From Chloroflexi bacterium B3_Chlor (GTDB lineage: Bacteria; Chloroflexota; Anaerolineae; UBA7937; B3-Chlor), in contig NJBK01000023.1 of NCBI GenBank assembly GCA_005223035.1, positions 1 through 44,855 of the forward strand: a DNA stretch of 44,855 nt. Direction: 5' to 3'. The notes under the pieces are model-generated. The model worked only from the letters and a program-made list of their open reading frames with translations, was not told where the DNA came from and did no database searches. Each line of letters opens with the position of its first letter. Within the stretch, counting starts at the first letter, position 1. A program made the position numbers and the translations under genes. Positions 31,971-41,161 of the stretch are shown piece by piece.

Positions 31971-34900
31971 CTAGGAAGCCCTCGCCTCCACCTCCTCCAG
32001 CCTAAGCGAAAGCACTCTAGAGGCACTGTCCCGACCCATGGTGACGCCATAGATCGCATCTGCGATCTCCACCGTTCCCCGGTTGTGGGTGATGACGATG
32101 ACCTGAGTTCTTTCAGCAAGCTCCTGCAACGCCTGGCGAAAGCGACCGATGTTCACCTCATCCAGTCGTGAATCCACCTCGTCCAGGAGACAAAACGGAG
32201 TACTGCAAGCCTTCAGGATCGCGAACGTCAGCGCCACTCCAGTCAACGCCCGTTCCCCCCCAGACAGCATGGCGACGCTGCGATGCCGTCGGCCTGGGGG
32301 CTGCGCCAGGATCTCGACCCCGCTCTGCAACGGATTCTCGGGATCAGTAAGCGACAGCTTACCCCGGCCGCCATTGAACAAGCGCGGGAAGTACGCTTCG
32401 AATTCCACCGCTACCTTGTTGAAAGTCTCCAGGAATTTGTCCTCCATCAACCGGTCTAGCTCAGCCACCACCTTGCGCAGGGACCGTCCCGCCTTCTCCA
32501 AATCCTCCACCTGGCCCACCAGAAAACCGTGCCTCTCAACCACCTGTTCGTACTCAACCACAGTCTCTGGATCCACTGGTCCCACTTGACGTAGGCGCCT
32601 CCGCAGACCTTTGATCTTTGCAGACAACCCCCGCGGGATATCGGTCACCTCGGGCAACGACTTGAGCCGCGCATCTATATCCAAGGGCAATTGTCTGGGC
32701 GACTCTGTCGACATGGCCACGGTTTCCAGATCAGCCTCTATGCGCTCCTGGAGGTTGCGCAATTCGTCCTCACGGCGCTGTCGGTTGAGCACCGACTTGC
32801 TGTATGTCGCCTCATACTCCTGCGATCTCCTGGCCCCCTTGGCCTCCTCCTTCTCAAGACGACGCTGCTGTTTCTCCAGACCGACTAACTCTTCCTCTGC
32901 AGGCGCGATGAGACCTGAGAGGGCGCCGACCTGTCCCGACAACTCCTCAATCTGGGCTGTCACCGCGGTGAAAACGCCCTCCAGTTCCTCTCCTTCCCCA
33001 GCCAACTCAGCGATGCGGGACTCCTTGGCCGCCAACTGTGATTCTAGCTGTTCCAGACTGCTTCGGTGGCCTTCCAGAGCGGTTTCCTGGCTTTCCTTGC
33101 TTCGGTCCAACACAGCGATGGCCGTCCTCAACCCGGCCAGTTTCTCTTGCAGCGGGGCAAGGTCCAAAGAGGTCAACCGCTCCTGCAGGGAATCCATCGA
33201 ATCGGCCATCTCTCGCTCCTGCCCTTCCGCGGTCTCGATCTCACGCTCTATGGCTCCCGCCTTTTCCACCAAGCTCGCTATCTCGTCCTCAAGCCTCCTC
33301 ACGGCGATCCTATGCCATTCGATTTCCTGGCTCGCTCTCTCATCACGCAGACGCAACGCACCAATCTCTTCGTCTTTGACCTTGCCAGCTTCCTCAAGCT
33401 CCGTACATTCATCCCTGAAGGTCGCTATCTCGTTCAGTAGGCGGTGATGCAGCTTTTCCTCCTCTTCTGTTTGCTGCTTCAGAGCGTCCCAATCAGTTCG
33501 TAGAGCCTCAATCTGCCCCGGCAACTGCCGCCGTTCTCGCTCGTGGGCTAGCAGTACGCTTCCAGACTCGCCCGAGCCGCCCTCCACGAAGCCGCCGTGC
33601 GACAGCAGCTCGCCAGCCAAAGTAGCGAACTGCAACCCGTCGTGATCCTGATGGAGTCTGCGCGCCGTGCCCAGGTCCTCGACCACCAAGGTGTTACCGA
33701 GAAGTGCCTGCAGGACAGGATCCAGACCCTCTCGTATGCCAACCAACTCGGAGGCGAGCCCTACTACTCCCTCCCCGCTCGGGACATGGTCCGGAGAGCT
33801 TATCCTCAGGGAATCCAACGGGAGGAGAGTAGCTCGGCCCCCGTCGGCGCCCCTAAGAATCTCAAGGGCAGAACACGCGTCCTCCCAAGTCTCGGTCACC
33901 ACGGCTTGCACGAGTCTGTCCAGGGCGGCTTCGACAGCGCCGTCCAGGTCAGGAGGCACCTCCAGGAGTTCGGCCACGGTAGCGATTATCCCCGGCACCT
34001 CACCTTTCCGGCTCAGCACTGTTTTCACACCCCGAGAATAGTCAGTCAGCTCACGTCGAGCCTTGCTGAGAAGTTCATTACGCGTCTCCAAGTTGCTGAG
34101 CTGTTGACGCATCTCCTCCAGACGGGCTCTCAGTTGGCTCTGACGATCAACCGAAGACTGGGCAGCGGCCTCCTTGTTCGCCTCTTCGGCCTTCAGTTCT
34201 TCCAAGCTTGCTGAGATAGCGTCGCGCTCGCGCTGAAGGGTGCTTATCTGCTCAGTCACGCTTTCCAACTGACTACATAGATCGCCAATGACCTCCTCAT
34301 GTTCTCTACTCTCGTTGGACAGGTCATCCTTGCGTTCGCGCAGTTGACTCAGCAGGTTGCGCCGCTCAGCCAAGCCAGTGGCCAATTCAAAAGCGCTATC
34401 CTGAGAAGCAGCCAGTTCGGCCTCCAGACGGCGGTGTTCATCCTCAAGTTCGGCCATCTCCCTCCGGACACGCTGGCCCTCACCTTCACGCCCTTCTCGC
34501 TCCTCAGCTAGCCGCTCCCGTTCAACTTCCAGCTCCGCTATCCTCTCCGATCGAGTCTCACGACTCACGGCCAGAGGCGAGACCTCTTGCTGAATCTCGT
34601 CCCTCCGCTGGACGAGGAGGCGATGTCTCTCACGCTTCACCGCCAGGTCCCGCTGCAGCTCCTCCAGACGAGCGTGCAGCAGTCCGCTCTTACTATGCCA
34701 GCGCCCAAGGTCGCCACGCAACTCGGCCTGTCGCTTTCTCAACTGATCTATCTGCCGAGACGTCTCTTCCAGCTGGCGCTTATGATCGGCCAGAGCTTCC
34801 TGACGCTTCTCCTCCTTCGATTGTGCCAGCTGTGACTGCTCCTGAGTTCGCCTCCACTGATACCCATACCAGGTCTCCAGGAGCTTCTCAAGTTCTCGCG

Positions 34901-35555
34901 CCAATTTCTGGTACTCCTCCGCCCGCTGCGCTTGTTTGCTGAGGCGCTCAAGACGAGGGGCGATCTCATTGACGATATCGTTGACCCGCAGGATGTTGTT
35001 GCGCGTATCTTCCAGCTTGGCCAAGGACTGATCACTCTTGGCCTGGTGGATGGCGATGCCGGCCGCTTCCTCGAAGATTGACCTCCTCTGCTCAGGTCGC
35101 ATGCTCAAGCTCGCATCCACCGCCCCCTGTGCGATGATGGTGTAGGTATTGCTACTCACTCTGCCCTTGGCCAGGAGTTCGACAATGTCCCTCCGTCGCA
35201 CGCGGCTACCGTTGAGATAGTACTGATTCTCCCCTGAGGGAAAGGCGCGCCTTTGCACCGTCACTTCAGCATATTCGATGGGCAGCCAACCGCTCGAGTT
35301 ATCAAGCGTCAAGGAGACGTCTGCCATGCCCAAACGGGTACGATCCTGGCTGCCGCCAAAAATCATGTCCTCGCTCCGCTTGGCTCGCAGAGCGGTATAC
35401 CGCTGTTCACCCATTACCCAGCGTAGCGCGTCAGCGACATTGCTCTTGCCACTCCCGTTGGGACCGACGATGGCGGTTATCCCCGCATCGAACTCAAACT
35501 GGGTTCTCGCTGCAAAGGTCTTGTAGCCGTGCAGTTCCAATCGCTTGAGATACAT
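31971..35555 (-). CDS. smc: Chromosome segregation protein SMC
   Basis: A full-length 1194-aa SMC ATPase. The N-terminus has Walker A GPNGSGKSN (about 32-40) and the R-loop. Two long coiled coils flank a hinge (about 510-660, with GVVGLASELV). The C-terminal head carries the signature LSGGERALTGVAL and Walker B FCLLDEVDSRLDE. It forms condensin with ScpA and ScpB, which are not in the window. Transcribed from its own promoter overlapping the end of rnc. The rnc-smc order is common in bacteria. Confidence 0.96.
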   Translation of the reverse strand: MYLKRLELHGYKTFAARTQFEFDAGITAIVGPNGSGKSNVADALRWVMGEQRYTALRAKRSEDMIFGGSQDRTRLGMADVSLTLDNSSGWLPIEYAEVTVQRRAFPSGENQYYLNGSRVRRRDIVELLAKGRVSSNTYTIIAQGAVDASLSMRPEQRRSIFEEAAGIAIHQAKSDQSLAKLEDTRNNILRVNDIVNEIAPRLERLSKQAQRAEEYQKLARELEKLLETWYGYQWRRTQEQSQLAQSKEEKRQEALADHKRQLEETSRQIDQLRKRQAELRGDLGRWHSKSGLLHARLEELQRDLAVKRERHRLLVQRRDEIQQEVSPLAVSRETRSERIAELEVERERLAEEREGREGEGQRVRREMAELEDEHRRLEAELAASQDSAFELATGLAERRNLLSQLRERKDDLSNESREHEEVIGDLCSQLESVTEQISTLQRERDAISASLEELKAEEANKEAAAQSSVDRQSQLRARLEEMRQQLSNLETRNELLSKARRELTDYSRGVKTVLSRKGEVPGIIATVAELLEVPPDLDGAVEAALDRLVQAVVTETWEDACSALEILRGADGGRATLLPLDSLRISSPDHVPSGEGVVGLASELVGIREGLDPVLQALLGNTLVVEDLGTARRLHQDHDGLQFATLAGELLSHGGFVEGGSGESGSVLLAHERERRQLPGQIEALRTDWDALKQQTEEEEKLHHRLLNEIATFRDECTELEEAGKVKDEEIGALRLRDERASQEIEWHRIAVRRLEDEIASLVEKAGAIEREIETAEGQEREMADSMDSLQERLTSLDLAPLQEKLAGLRTAIAVLDRSKESQETALEGHRSSLEQLESQLAAKESRIAELAGEGEELEGVFTAVTAQIEELSGQVGALSGLIAPAEEELVGLEKQQRRLEKEEAKGARRSQEYEATYSKSVLNRQRREDELRNLQERIEADLETVAMSTESPRQLPLDIDARLKSLPEVTDIPRGLSAKIKGLRRRLRQVGPVDPETVVEYEQVVERHGFLVGQVEDLEKAGRSLRKVVAELDRLMEDKFLETFNKVAVEFEAYFPRLFNGGRGKLSLTDPENPLQSGVEILAQPPGRRHRSVAMLSGGERALTGVALTFAILKACSTPFCLLDEVDSRLDEVNIGRFRQALQELAERTQVIVITHNRGTVEIADAIYGVTMGRDSASRVLSLRLEEVEARAS

Positions 35556-35712
35556 AACCCCTCACACGTAAGCGGCCAACGGATGTCCACTCCGTCGGCT
35601 GCAGCAGGATGGCCAGCACCAAGATCTCGCAGATGACCAACAACCACTAAATGTGGGTGTCATCGGCACCAGTGTACAATATGTAGTGGTGGAATCATGC
35701 TACACCCTTCAC

Positions 35713-35741
35713 AGTATATAGCTTTTCACCGAGGCTGTCAA
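35713..35741 (-). promoter_or_regulatory. Promoter of smc, overlapping the rnc stop codon
   Basis: TTGACA, 17 nt, TATACT on the minus strand. The TGA within TTGACA is the rnc stop codon. It leaves an smc leader of about 150 nt. Confidence 0.8.
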
Positions 35742-36472
35742 ACATCTCCTCTCGCCAGCTGCTCCAAAGCTTGCTGCGCCGCGTGCTGCTCCGCAGCCTG
35801 CTTGCTCCGTCCTTCCCCGCGACCATGGGCCTTATCCCCGATCCACACTTCCACTGTAAACTGCTTGGCATGATCTGGGCCTCGCTCCACGATCGTATGA
35901 TACACCGGCGTGACACGAAGCTCTCTTTGAGTCCACTCCTGCAGCCGACTTTTATGGTCCCTCTCCAGGCCACGCTCCACGACGCGCGTCGTCTCACGTT
36001 CGAGAAACCGCATCAGGAACCCCTTCACCGCCTCCAGACCCCTGTCCATGTAGATGGCCGCGACCAGCGCTTCAAAAGCATCAGACAGAAGCCCTACCCG
36101 TGATCGTCCCCCTCTCTCGTCCTCTCCACGAGATAGGTAGACGTAGTCGCCCAGCCGTATGCTCCGAGCGAACTCAGCTAAAGTGCCCGCCTTGATCAAG
36201 GCCGCGCGCAGCCTGGTCAGATCTCCTTCGTCCATCTCTGGGAACCGCTCAAACAGGTATTCACCTACCACGAAGTCAAGCAGGGCGTCACCCAGGAACT
36301 CGAGCCGCTCGTTCGACGGCAGCGCAAAGTCCGGGTTCTCGTTCAGGAAGGACCGGTGGACCAACGCCTTCTGAAGCAGAGTCTGATCCTCGAAGCTTAT
36401 GCCAATGGTTTCCTGCAACCGAGCGACATCTGGAACCATAGACCTGTCAGGAGAGTATGTGGATGGCTCCAT
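35738..36472 (-). CDS. rnc: Ribonuclease III
   Basis: A 244-aa double-strand-specific RNase. The RNase III signature NERLEFLGDALLD (54-66) and the later metal ligands in LLSDAFEALVAAIY are present, followed by a C-terminal dsRNA-binding domain ending in GEGRSKQAAEQHAAQQALE. Two starts are possible: ATG at 36472 (overlaps the lpd end by 26 nt) and ATG at 36439. I keep the longer. It processes rRNA precursors and is co-transcribed with the upstream lpd. Confidence 0.95.
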   Translation of the reverse strand: MEPSTYSPDRSMVPDVARLQETIGISFEDQTLLQKALVHRSFLNENPDFALPSNERLEFLGDALLDFVVGEYLFERFPEMDEGDLTRLRAALIKAGTLAEFARSIRLGDYVYLSRGEDERGGRSRVGLLSDAFEALVAAIYMDRGLEAVKGFLMRFLERETTRVVERGLERDHKSRLQEWTQRELRVTPVYHTIVERGPDHAKQFTVEVWIGDKAHGRGEGRSKQAAEQHAAQQALEQLARGDV

Positions 36473-37838
36473 CCAGCTGTCCCAGTGCAGCCTCCCTGAT
36501 CGCCTCAGGAAGGGTGGGATGGGCGTGAATGGTCCCGATTATATCCTTCGCCGTGGCGCCTGACTGAATAGCCAGCGCTCCCTCGGCGATCATGTCGGTG
36601 GCATGTGGCCCGATGATATGCAAGCCAAGTATCCGGCCATCATCTTGTTCACAAATCATCTTCACTAGACCTGTGGGCTGTCCCATCGCCAGGGCACGGC
36701 CGCTGGCGTTGAAGGGAAACCTACTCTTCTTATACGGAATGCCTTGTCCCTTGGCCTCCTGCTCCGTCAGCCCAACCCCAGCTATCTCCGGGAGGGTGAA
36801 AACGCAGTTGGGAACGGCCCTGTAATCCATTGCACTGTCTCGGCCCAATGCATGCTCTACCGCGACCTCTCCCTCGCGGCTGGCGACATGAGCTAACATC
36901 CAGCCTCCGGTTACGTCACCTATCGCGTAGACTCCGGGCACGCTGGTGGCCATGTGCTGATCTACCACTATCGCACCTCTCTCGGTCGTAACTCCGGCTG
37001 CTTCCAGGTTCAGTCCTTCAGTGTACGGCACCCTGCCCGCTGAGACCAGCACTGCATCCGCACTGACCACTCCCTCTCCCTTGGGGCCCTCGTACACCAC
37101 CTCGAGCAGGCTGTCCCCCTGCCTGATTTCCTTGAGAGGCGAGCGCAGGTGCACCTCCACTCCCTGGCGGCGCAAGAGTTGCAGATACCGACGCGCGAGC
37201 TCCTCGTCCACGGGCGGCAGAAGGGCGGGCAGCATCTCTACAACGGTCACTTTGGTTCCCAGGGCGTTGAAGATGCTGGCGAACTCTACACCTATCACCC
37301 CCCCGCCTATGATCACCAAGTCCTGTGGTGGCTGTTCAAGCGACACTATCTCGTTGCTGGTGATGACCCCGGCTAGTTCCAACCCCGGCACCGGCGGCTT
37401 GGAGGGAATGGACCCGGTGGCGATGATGAGCTTGCCAACCCGGACCTCTTGAAGAGCCTCACCCGAAACCTTGATTCCAGTCGGCGAGATGAGTTCACCG
37501 TGCCCATGGATGACCTGTACCTTGTGAGCCTCCATCAAGCGCTCGACACCAGATACCAGCCGCTCCACGACCTCGTCCTTGCGCGCCATCATCCTGGAGA
37601 AATCGAAGCCCGGCTCGCCAACCACGATCCCGAACTCATCGGCCCGCTCGATCTCCATCAATAGCTCAATGCTACTGGTCATGGCCTTGGTAGGGATGCA
37701 GCCCCAGTTCAAACACACCCCGCCAAGACGCTCTTGTTCTATCAATGCCACCCTTGCACCCAGTTGTGCCGCGCGGATGGCTGCGACGTAGCCCCCAGGG
37801 CCACCCCCGATAATGCCGATATCGAACTGTTCGCTCAT
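36447..37838 (-). CDS. lpdA: Dihydrolipoamide dehydrogenase
   Basis: A 463-aa FAD disulphide oxidoreductase, the E3 component that reoxidises dihydrolipoamide in 2-oxoacid dehydrogenase or glycine cleavage complexes. It has the FAD motif GGGPGGYVAAIRAAQLG (11-27), the redox pair CLNWGC (Cys42, Cys47), the NAD motif GGGVIGVEFASIF and the C-terminal active-site HAHPTLPEA. ATG one base after the radical SAM stop (TGAGATG), so the two are coupled. The pairing with a candidate lipoyl synthase component supports a lipoate-related role. Confidence 0.95.
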   Translation of the reverse strand: MSEQFDIGIIGGGPGGYVAAIRAAQLGARVALIEQERLGGVCLNWGCIPTKAMTSSIELLMEIERADEFGIVVGEPGFDFSRMMARKDEVVERLVSGVERLMEAHKVQVIHGHGELISPTGIKVSGEALQEVRVGKLIIATGSIPSKPPVPGLELAGVITSNEIVSLEQPPQDLVIIGGGVIGVEFASIFNALGTKVTVVEMLPALLPPVDEELARRYLQLLRRQGVEVHLRSPLKEIRQGDSLLEVVYEGPKGEGVVSADAVLVSAGRVPYTEGLNLEAAGVTTERGAIVVDQHMATSVPGVYAIGDVTGGWMLAHVASREGEVAVEHALGRDSAMDYRAVPNCVFTLPEIAGVGLTEQEAKGQGIPYKKSRFPFNASGRALAMGQPTGLVKMICEQDDGRILGLHIIGPHATDMIAEGALAIQSGATAKDIIGTIHAHPTLPEAIREAALGQLDGAIHILS

Positions 37839-37839
37839 C

Positions 37840-38703
37840 TCAATAGTCCCTCTTCAACCTCACAGCGCAGCATTCCTCACGTCGCTCTACCGTCAATCCC
37901 AACTCCTCCGCCACCGCGACCGCCCTCCTGGATGGGCTGACGATCGCATTCACTCCTGCTCGCACCGCAAGGGGATCCAGAAGGTCCCGGTACTTTCCCC
38001 GTGGTCTCATGCACCCTAGCTGGATGGGTACACCGGGGAAACGCAACCGAGCCTCTACCAGTAGGTCCACTACCTCTTCCGGTCGAGGTGGCTCCCTATC
38101 AGCATACTGAGTGCCAGGGGTAGGGATAAAGACGATGAAGGTCAGCGCCTCCAAGCCCTGATCCTCCAGAATGTGAAGGGCTTTGTATTCCCCTGCTATG
38201 CACCCTCCTTTGAGGCCGACTGTGATATGCGGAACGACGGTGGCGAAGGAACGAAGAAGCTGATAGGCGGTGATGTAGTCTTCAACCCCCACCTCAAGAC
38301 CATACGTCTCTCTGATGGTCTCATCGTCGCCCACGAAGTCGAAAGAGATCACGTCAACGTAGGGCGCGATAACCTCGGCCTCCGCCTGCCCTATCAGGCC
38401 CACATGCCAATTCATGATTCTGCCTGCACGCAGCCGTGAGACTTCGTCGAGGTGGCTCGTCACAGGCACCCGACCCTTCGTGTCGCATCCTCCTGAGACA
38501 AGGCAACTCACCGCCCCTTGCGGATTAGCCCGCCACACGGGAACCATGGATTTCAAGTAGTGGCCGCCGCAATGAGCGCAATCGAGTTCGCAATCGGTTC
38601 CCGTGAGGCTCACTGCCAGAGTACGCAGAGGGTAATCGAAGCCGATCGTTGGGGGGAAGTTCGCTTGACGTACACGCCAGGCCTCTTGGATTCTGTCATC
38701 CAT
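37840..38703 (-). CDS. Radical SAM protein, COG1856-like (candidate LipS-type lipoyl synthase component)
   Basis: A 287-aa radical SAM enzyme with the cluster-binding motif CELDCAHC (Cys38, Cys42, Cys45; CX3CX2C) preceded by LAVSLTGT. LVSGGCDTKGRVP, MNWHVGLIG, FDFVGDDETIRETYG, IPTPGT and LGCMRP follow in order, with a C-terminal EECC. From memory these features match COG1856 ('biotin synthase homologue'), which includes one of the two radical SAM partners (LipS1/LipS2) that together insert sulphur into octanoyl groups in some archaea and anaerobes. The coupling to lpd and presence of lipB in the window support this; the partner protein is not seen. Confidence 0.75.
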   Translation of the reverse strand: MDDRIQEAWRVRQANFPPTIGFDYPLRTLAVSLTGTDCELDCAHCGGHYLKSMVPVWRANPQGAVSCLVSGGCDTKGRVPVTSHLDEVSRLRAGRIMNWHVGLIGQAEAEVIAPYVDVISFDFVGDDETIRETYGLEVGVEDYITAYQLLRSFATVVPHITVGLKGGCIAGEYKALHILEDQGLEALTFIVFIPTPGTQYADREPPRPEEVVDLLVEARLRFPGVPIQLGCMRPRGKYRDLLDPLAVRAGVNAIVSPSRRAVAVAEELGLTVERREECCAVRLKRDY

Positions 38704-38712
38704 ACGCTTGCG

Positions 38713-39085
38713 TCATCCCTCGATGCTGTCACGAAGGGGAAGCTTCACCTCCCCCACCTCGCTCGTGACGAAACCGATCACGATTTCGTGACGCCCTGGG
38801 GAGAGTGCCTGACCCCGAAAGTGGAGGCTGACGTTGCATCCCAGGCCGAGAGAAGCAGACGTTAGTGATGCAATCTCTGTCGCCTCGAGTCTACCAACCT
38901 CATCTACCAGGAGAAACACTCTCCCGCGGCGGCTCAGTCTCATCAACATCGATGCCAAGGAACTTGATTACCGTGCCTGTAGTCAGGACGTCTCTTAGTG
39001 CAAGCCTGAACCCCTGGTCTTCGTTGGGCAGACTCCCTCGAACATGTAGTTTGGCAAGCAGACTGGAGGGTATGCGCACTCTCAT
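38713..39085 (-). pseudogene. Small gene split by a frameshift, upstream of the radical SAM gene
   Basis: Two open frames abut. The first (39085 to 38900) encodes MRVRIPSSLLAKLHVRGSL and about 42 further residues. The second (in a different frame, ending at 38713) encodes ATEIASLTSASLGLGCNV...GRHEIVIGF...GEVKLPLRD. Both look like real protein, and joined they give a ~123-aa beta-rich protein with the pattern R-x-IP-x-LL...G-H-x-I-x-I...T-x-E-x-G seen in DUF6379-like proteins. The shift falls near the GC-rich CCGCCGCGGG. It is either a genuine disruption, a sequencing error, or programmed frameshifting. The second ORF has its own possible TTG start at 38958. Confidence 0.55.
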
Positions 39086-39529
39086 ACCCGGCACGAGTCA
39101 GTTGCCCGTTTCACCACGTACGAAACCCAGCAGGCGCGAACCTGGGCAGTATCTCGTAGGCGTAGCAGGCATGTAGACCAGGATTGCCACCAGAAGCACA
39201 CGACTCAGCCCAGTATAGCAAATCTCAACACCTATGACAAGCCATCTTTGCACGGGTGTGCAAGAGCGAGTCTCCAAGCTAGCGTTAAACTGCTGATTCC
39301 GCCGCTCCACAGATTATTGGAGTCCCGTAGGGACTTGGTGACGTTAGCGCGGGAATTCATTCCGGCGCGCCCCCTGGCACCATGCCAGCAGACCGCCAGG
39401 AAATCGACTTCCCTGGCCCCAACCACCGACTCCCGGCGGGACTCACGGCGCCTCCCAGGCCGGCAACGAATCCCGCCCCAGCACGAGAGGGTTGGACTTC
39501 CTGAACATGCACTCTCACCACGCTTCCGC
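39086..39529. other. Noncoding region with several inverted repeats
   Basis: No supported gene. On the minus strand a promoter (39212-39240) drives the operon leader, which holds a 24-codon frame at 39098-39172 (MPATPTRYCPGSRLLGFVRG...) of unknown relevance. Inverted repeats lie at 39248-39263 (TTGCAC-GGGT-GTGCAA, next to the -35), 39321-39335 (AGTCCC-GTA-GGGACT), 39347-39368 (imperfect, 9-bp arms) and 39374-39388 (CTGGCA-CCA-TGCCAG). Confidence 0.55.
39212..39240 (-). promoter_or_regulatory. Promoter of the radical SAM-lpd-rnc operon
   Basis: TTGTCA, 17 nt, TATACT on the minus strand. A TTGCAC/GTGCAA palindrome lies 8 bp upstream of the -35 and could be an operator. Confidence 0.75.
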
Positions 39530-39558
39530 TTGCCCAGGCCTCCCAACTACTATATACT
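39530..39558 (+). promoter_or_regulatory. Promoter of lepB-deoC-AOR
   Basis: TTGCCC, 17 nt, TATACT on the plus strand, about 22 nt before the TTG start of lepB. Confidence 0.72.
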
Positions 39559-39579
39559 CATTCATGAGAGAGGGACCCA

Positions 39580-40182
39580 TTGGACGATTTGCAGAGCCAC
39601 ACCAGCTATGAGACAGTCCTGGAAGAGGTAGCCGAGAAGGAAGATTCTCGGGCCAACGTCAAAGGCATCTTGCGCGAGATCGTCGAAACGGCCATATTGA
39701 CGCTTGTGATCTTCTTGCTGGTGCGCCTGGCCTTTCAGAACTTCCGCATCGAAGGTCACAGCATGGAGGCCAACTTACACCACGGCCAGTTCTTGATCGT
39801 CAACAAGTTGGTCTACTATCTCAACCCTCCCGAGAGAGGCGACGTGATCGTCTTTCACTCTCCAGGGAATCCACGCAAGGACTTCATCAAGCGAGTTGTG
39901 GGCCTCCCGGGGGAGGAGGTGGAGATAGTGGATGGGCAAGTCTTCATCAACGGGGTGCGCTTGGAGGAAACCTACATCTCTCGGGATGGCAAGCGCTCAT
40001 GGGGGCCGGAGGTGGTGGGTGACTTCGAGTACTTCGTCCTTGGAGACTACCGCAGCAACAGCAGCGACTCCCGCAGTTGGGGCATGCTGGACGGCAACGC
40101 CATTATCGGGAAAGCGTGGATCTCTTACTGGCCCCCGCAAGATTGGGGGCTGGTACCCCACTATACCTTCGTCTCTGGATAG
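39580..40182 (+). CDS. lepB: Signal peptidase I
   Basis: A 200-aa membrane protease that removes signal peptides from exported proteins. One N-terminal transmembrane helix (about 35-50) precedes the catalytic Ser61 in GHSMEANL. Lys104 in DFIKRVVGLPGE is the general base, and LGDYRSNSSDSRSWG (box E) is intact. TTG start with AGAGGGA upstream and a promoter just before. The 11-nt gap to the aldolase gene suggests co-transcription. Confidence 0.95.
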   Translation: MDDLQSHTSYETVLEEVAEKEDSRANVKGILREIVETAILTLVIFLLVRLAFQNFRIEGHSMEANLHHGQFLIVNKLVYYLNPPERGDVIVFHSPGNPRKDFIKRVVGLPGEEVEIVDGQVFINGVRLEETYISRDGKRSWGPEVVGDFEYFVLGDYRSNSSDSRSWGMLDGNAIIGKAWISYWPPQDWGLVPHYTFVSG

Positions 40183-40192
40183 AGGAGGGGAG

Positions 40193-41161
40193 ATGGTTGC
40201 GACGGCTCTCTCACCTACCCTCGATGAAGAATCGAGAGTTCCCCTGGTCGAGTTTCCACCCCAGGACCTGGTGGAGATCATCGAAGAACTCACTCCAGAA
40301 AAGGTAGCCAGTCTCATCGATGTCACCGATCTCAAGGCCGACACCCAGGAGCCTAAAATCAGGAAAATGGTCAACTGGGCGCTGGACTACGGCTTCTACT
40401 CCATCTGCGTAAACCCGGTAGAGGTTGATCTACTGCCCACATTGCTCAAAGGCAGCCCGGTCAAAGAGTGCTACGTGCTCGACTTCCCGCTGGGCAAGGG
40501 CTCTGTTCAGAGCAAGCGCCGACAGGCAGCGGAGATAGTAGAGACGAGCCGCAACCTGAGAGGGGAAGGACCCGGCAAGATAGAACTCGATATGGTGATC
40601 AACGTTGGCCGCTTCAAGAGAGACCGAGACTACACTGGGGAAGAGATCGAAGCGGTGGTCCAGGCTGCTGACGGCGAACTGGTCAAAGTGATCATCCGCT
40701 CTGGTGAACTGACCGAGGAAGAGATCATACAGGCGTGCGGAGTGGTCAAGGAGGCAGGAGCGAGTTTCGTGAAGAACTCCACGGGAATGGACGCCCTGGG
40801 CGCCACTCCCGAGCACATATGGCTGATGAGAGAAGCGGTGGGTCCCGACATGGGCGTGAAGGCGGCGGGAGGCATCAGGGAGGCCATGACCCTGCTGAGG
40901 CTGATCTATGCCGGGGCCAACGAGCCTGAGCTGAGAGACCCCCTTCGATTCAGGATAGGCACTAGCGGCCCCTTGAATATCATAGCCACCATGAACTGGA
41001 TAAGGTCTAGCCCCCAAGCCTGGGCGGAGGCCAAGGTCATCCCGTGCACCATCTGTCCTCATGGCCAGACAGCCAAGCAAAGGAGAGAGGTTCGGGAGAT
41101 CTACATGAAAAGGTGCCGCCTCTGCCCCTTCAGGCAGTACAGAAAGGACAAAGACTTCTGA
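40193..41161 (+). CDS. deoC: DeoC-family aldolase with extra four-cysteine tail
   Basis: A 322-aa class I aldolase related to deoxyribose-phosphate aldolase, which cleaves 2-deoxyribose-5-phosphate to acetaldehyde and glyceraldehyde-3-phosphate. Asp133 (ELDMVINVG), Schiff-base Lys165 (VKVIIRSGEL) and Lys194 (FVKNSTG) correspond to the E. coli DeoC catalytic Asp102, Lys167 and Lys201. Members are usually about 220-260 aa. This one has ~40 extra N-terminal residues and a C-terminal extension with C285-x2-C288 and C308-x2-C311, a likely zinc or iron-sulphur site. ATG at 40193 has AGAGGAGGGG upstream. The stop overlaps the next start (TGATG). Confidence 0.88.
   Translation: MVATALSPTLDEESRVPLVEFPPQDLVEIIEELTPEKVASLIDVTDLKADTQEPKIRKMVNWALDYGFYSICVNPVEVDLLPTLLKGSPVKECYVLDFPLGKGSVQSKRRQAAEIVETSRNLRGEGPGKIELDMVINVGRFKRDRDYTGEEIEAVVQAADGELVKVIIRSGELTEEEIIQACGVVKEAGASFVKNSTGMDALGATPEHIWLMREAVGPDMGVKAAGGIREAMTLLRLIYAGANEPELRDPLRFRIGTSGPLNIIATMNWIRSSPQAWAEAKVIPCTICPHGQTAKQRREVREIYMKRCRLCPFRQYRKDKDF

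Noticed and set aside
32611-33447. 278-codon plus-strand ORF
   Set aside because: Antisense to the SMC coiled coil; serine-rich translation is the expected mirror of Glu/Leu-rich coiled-coil codons.
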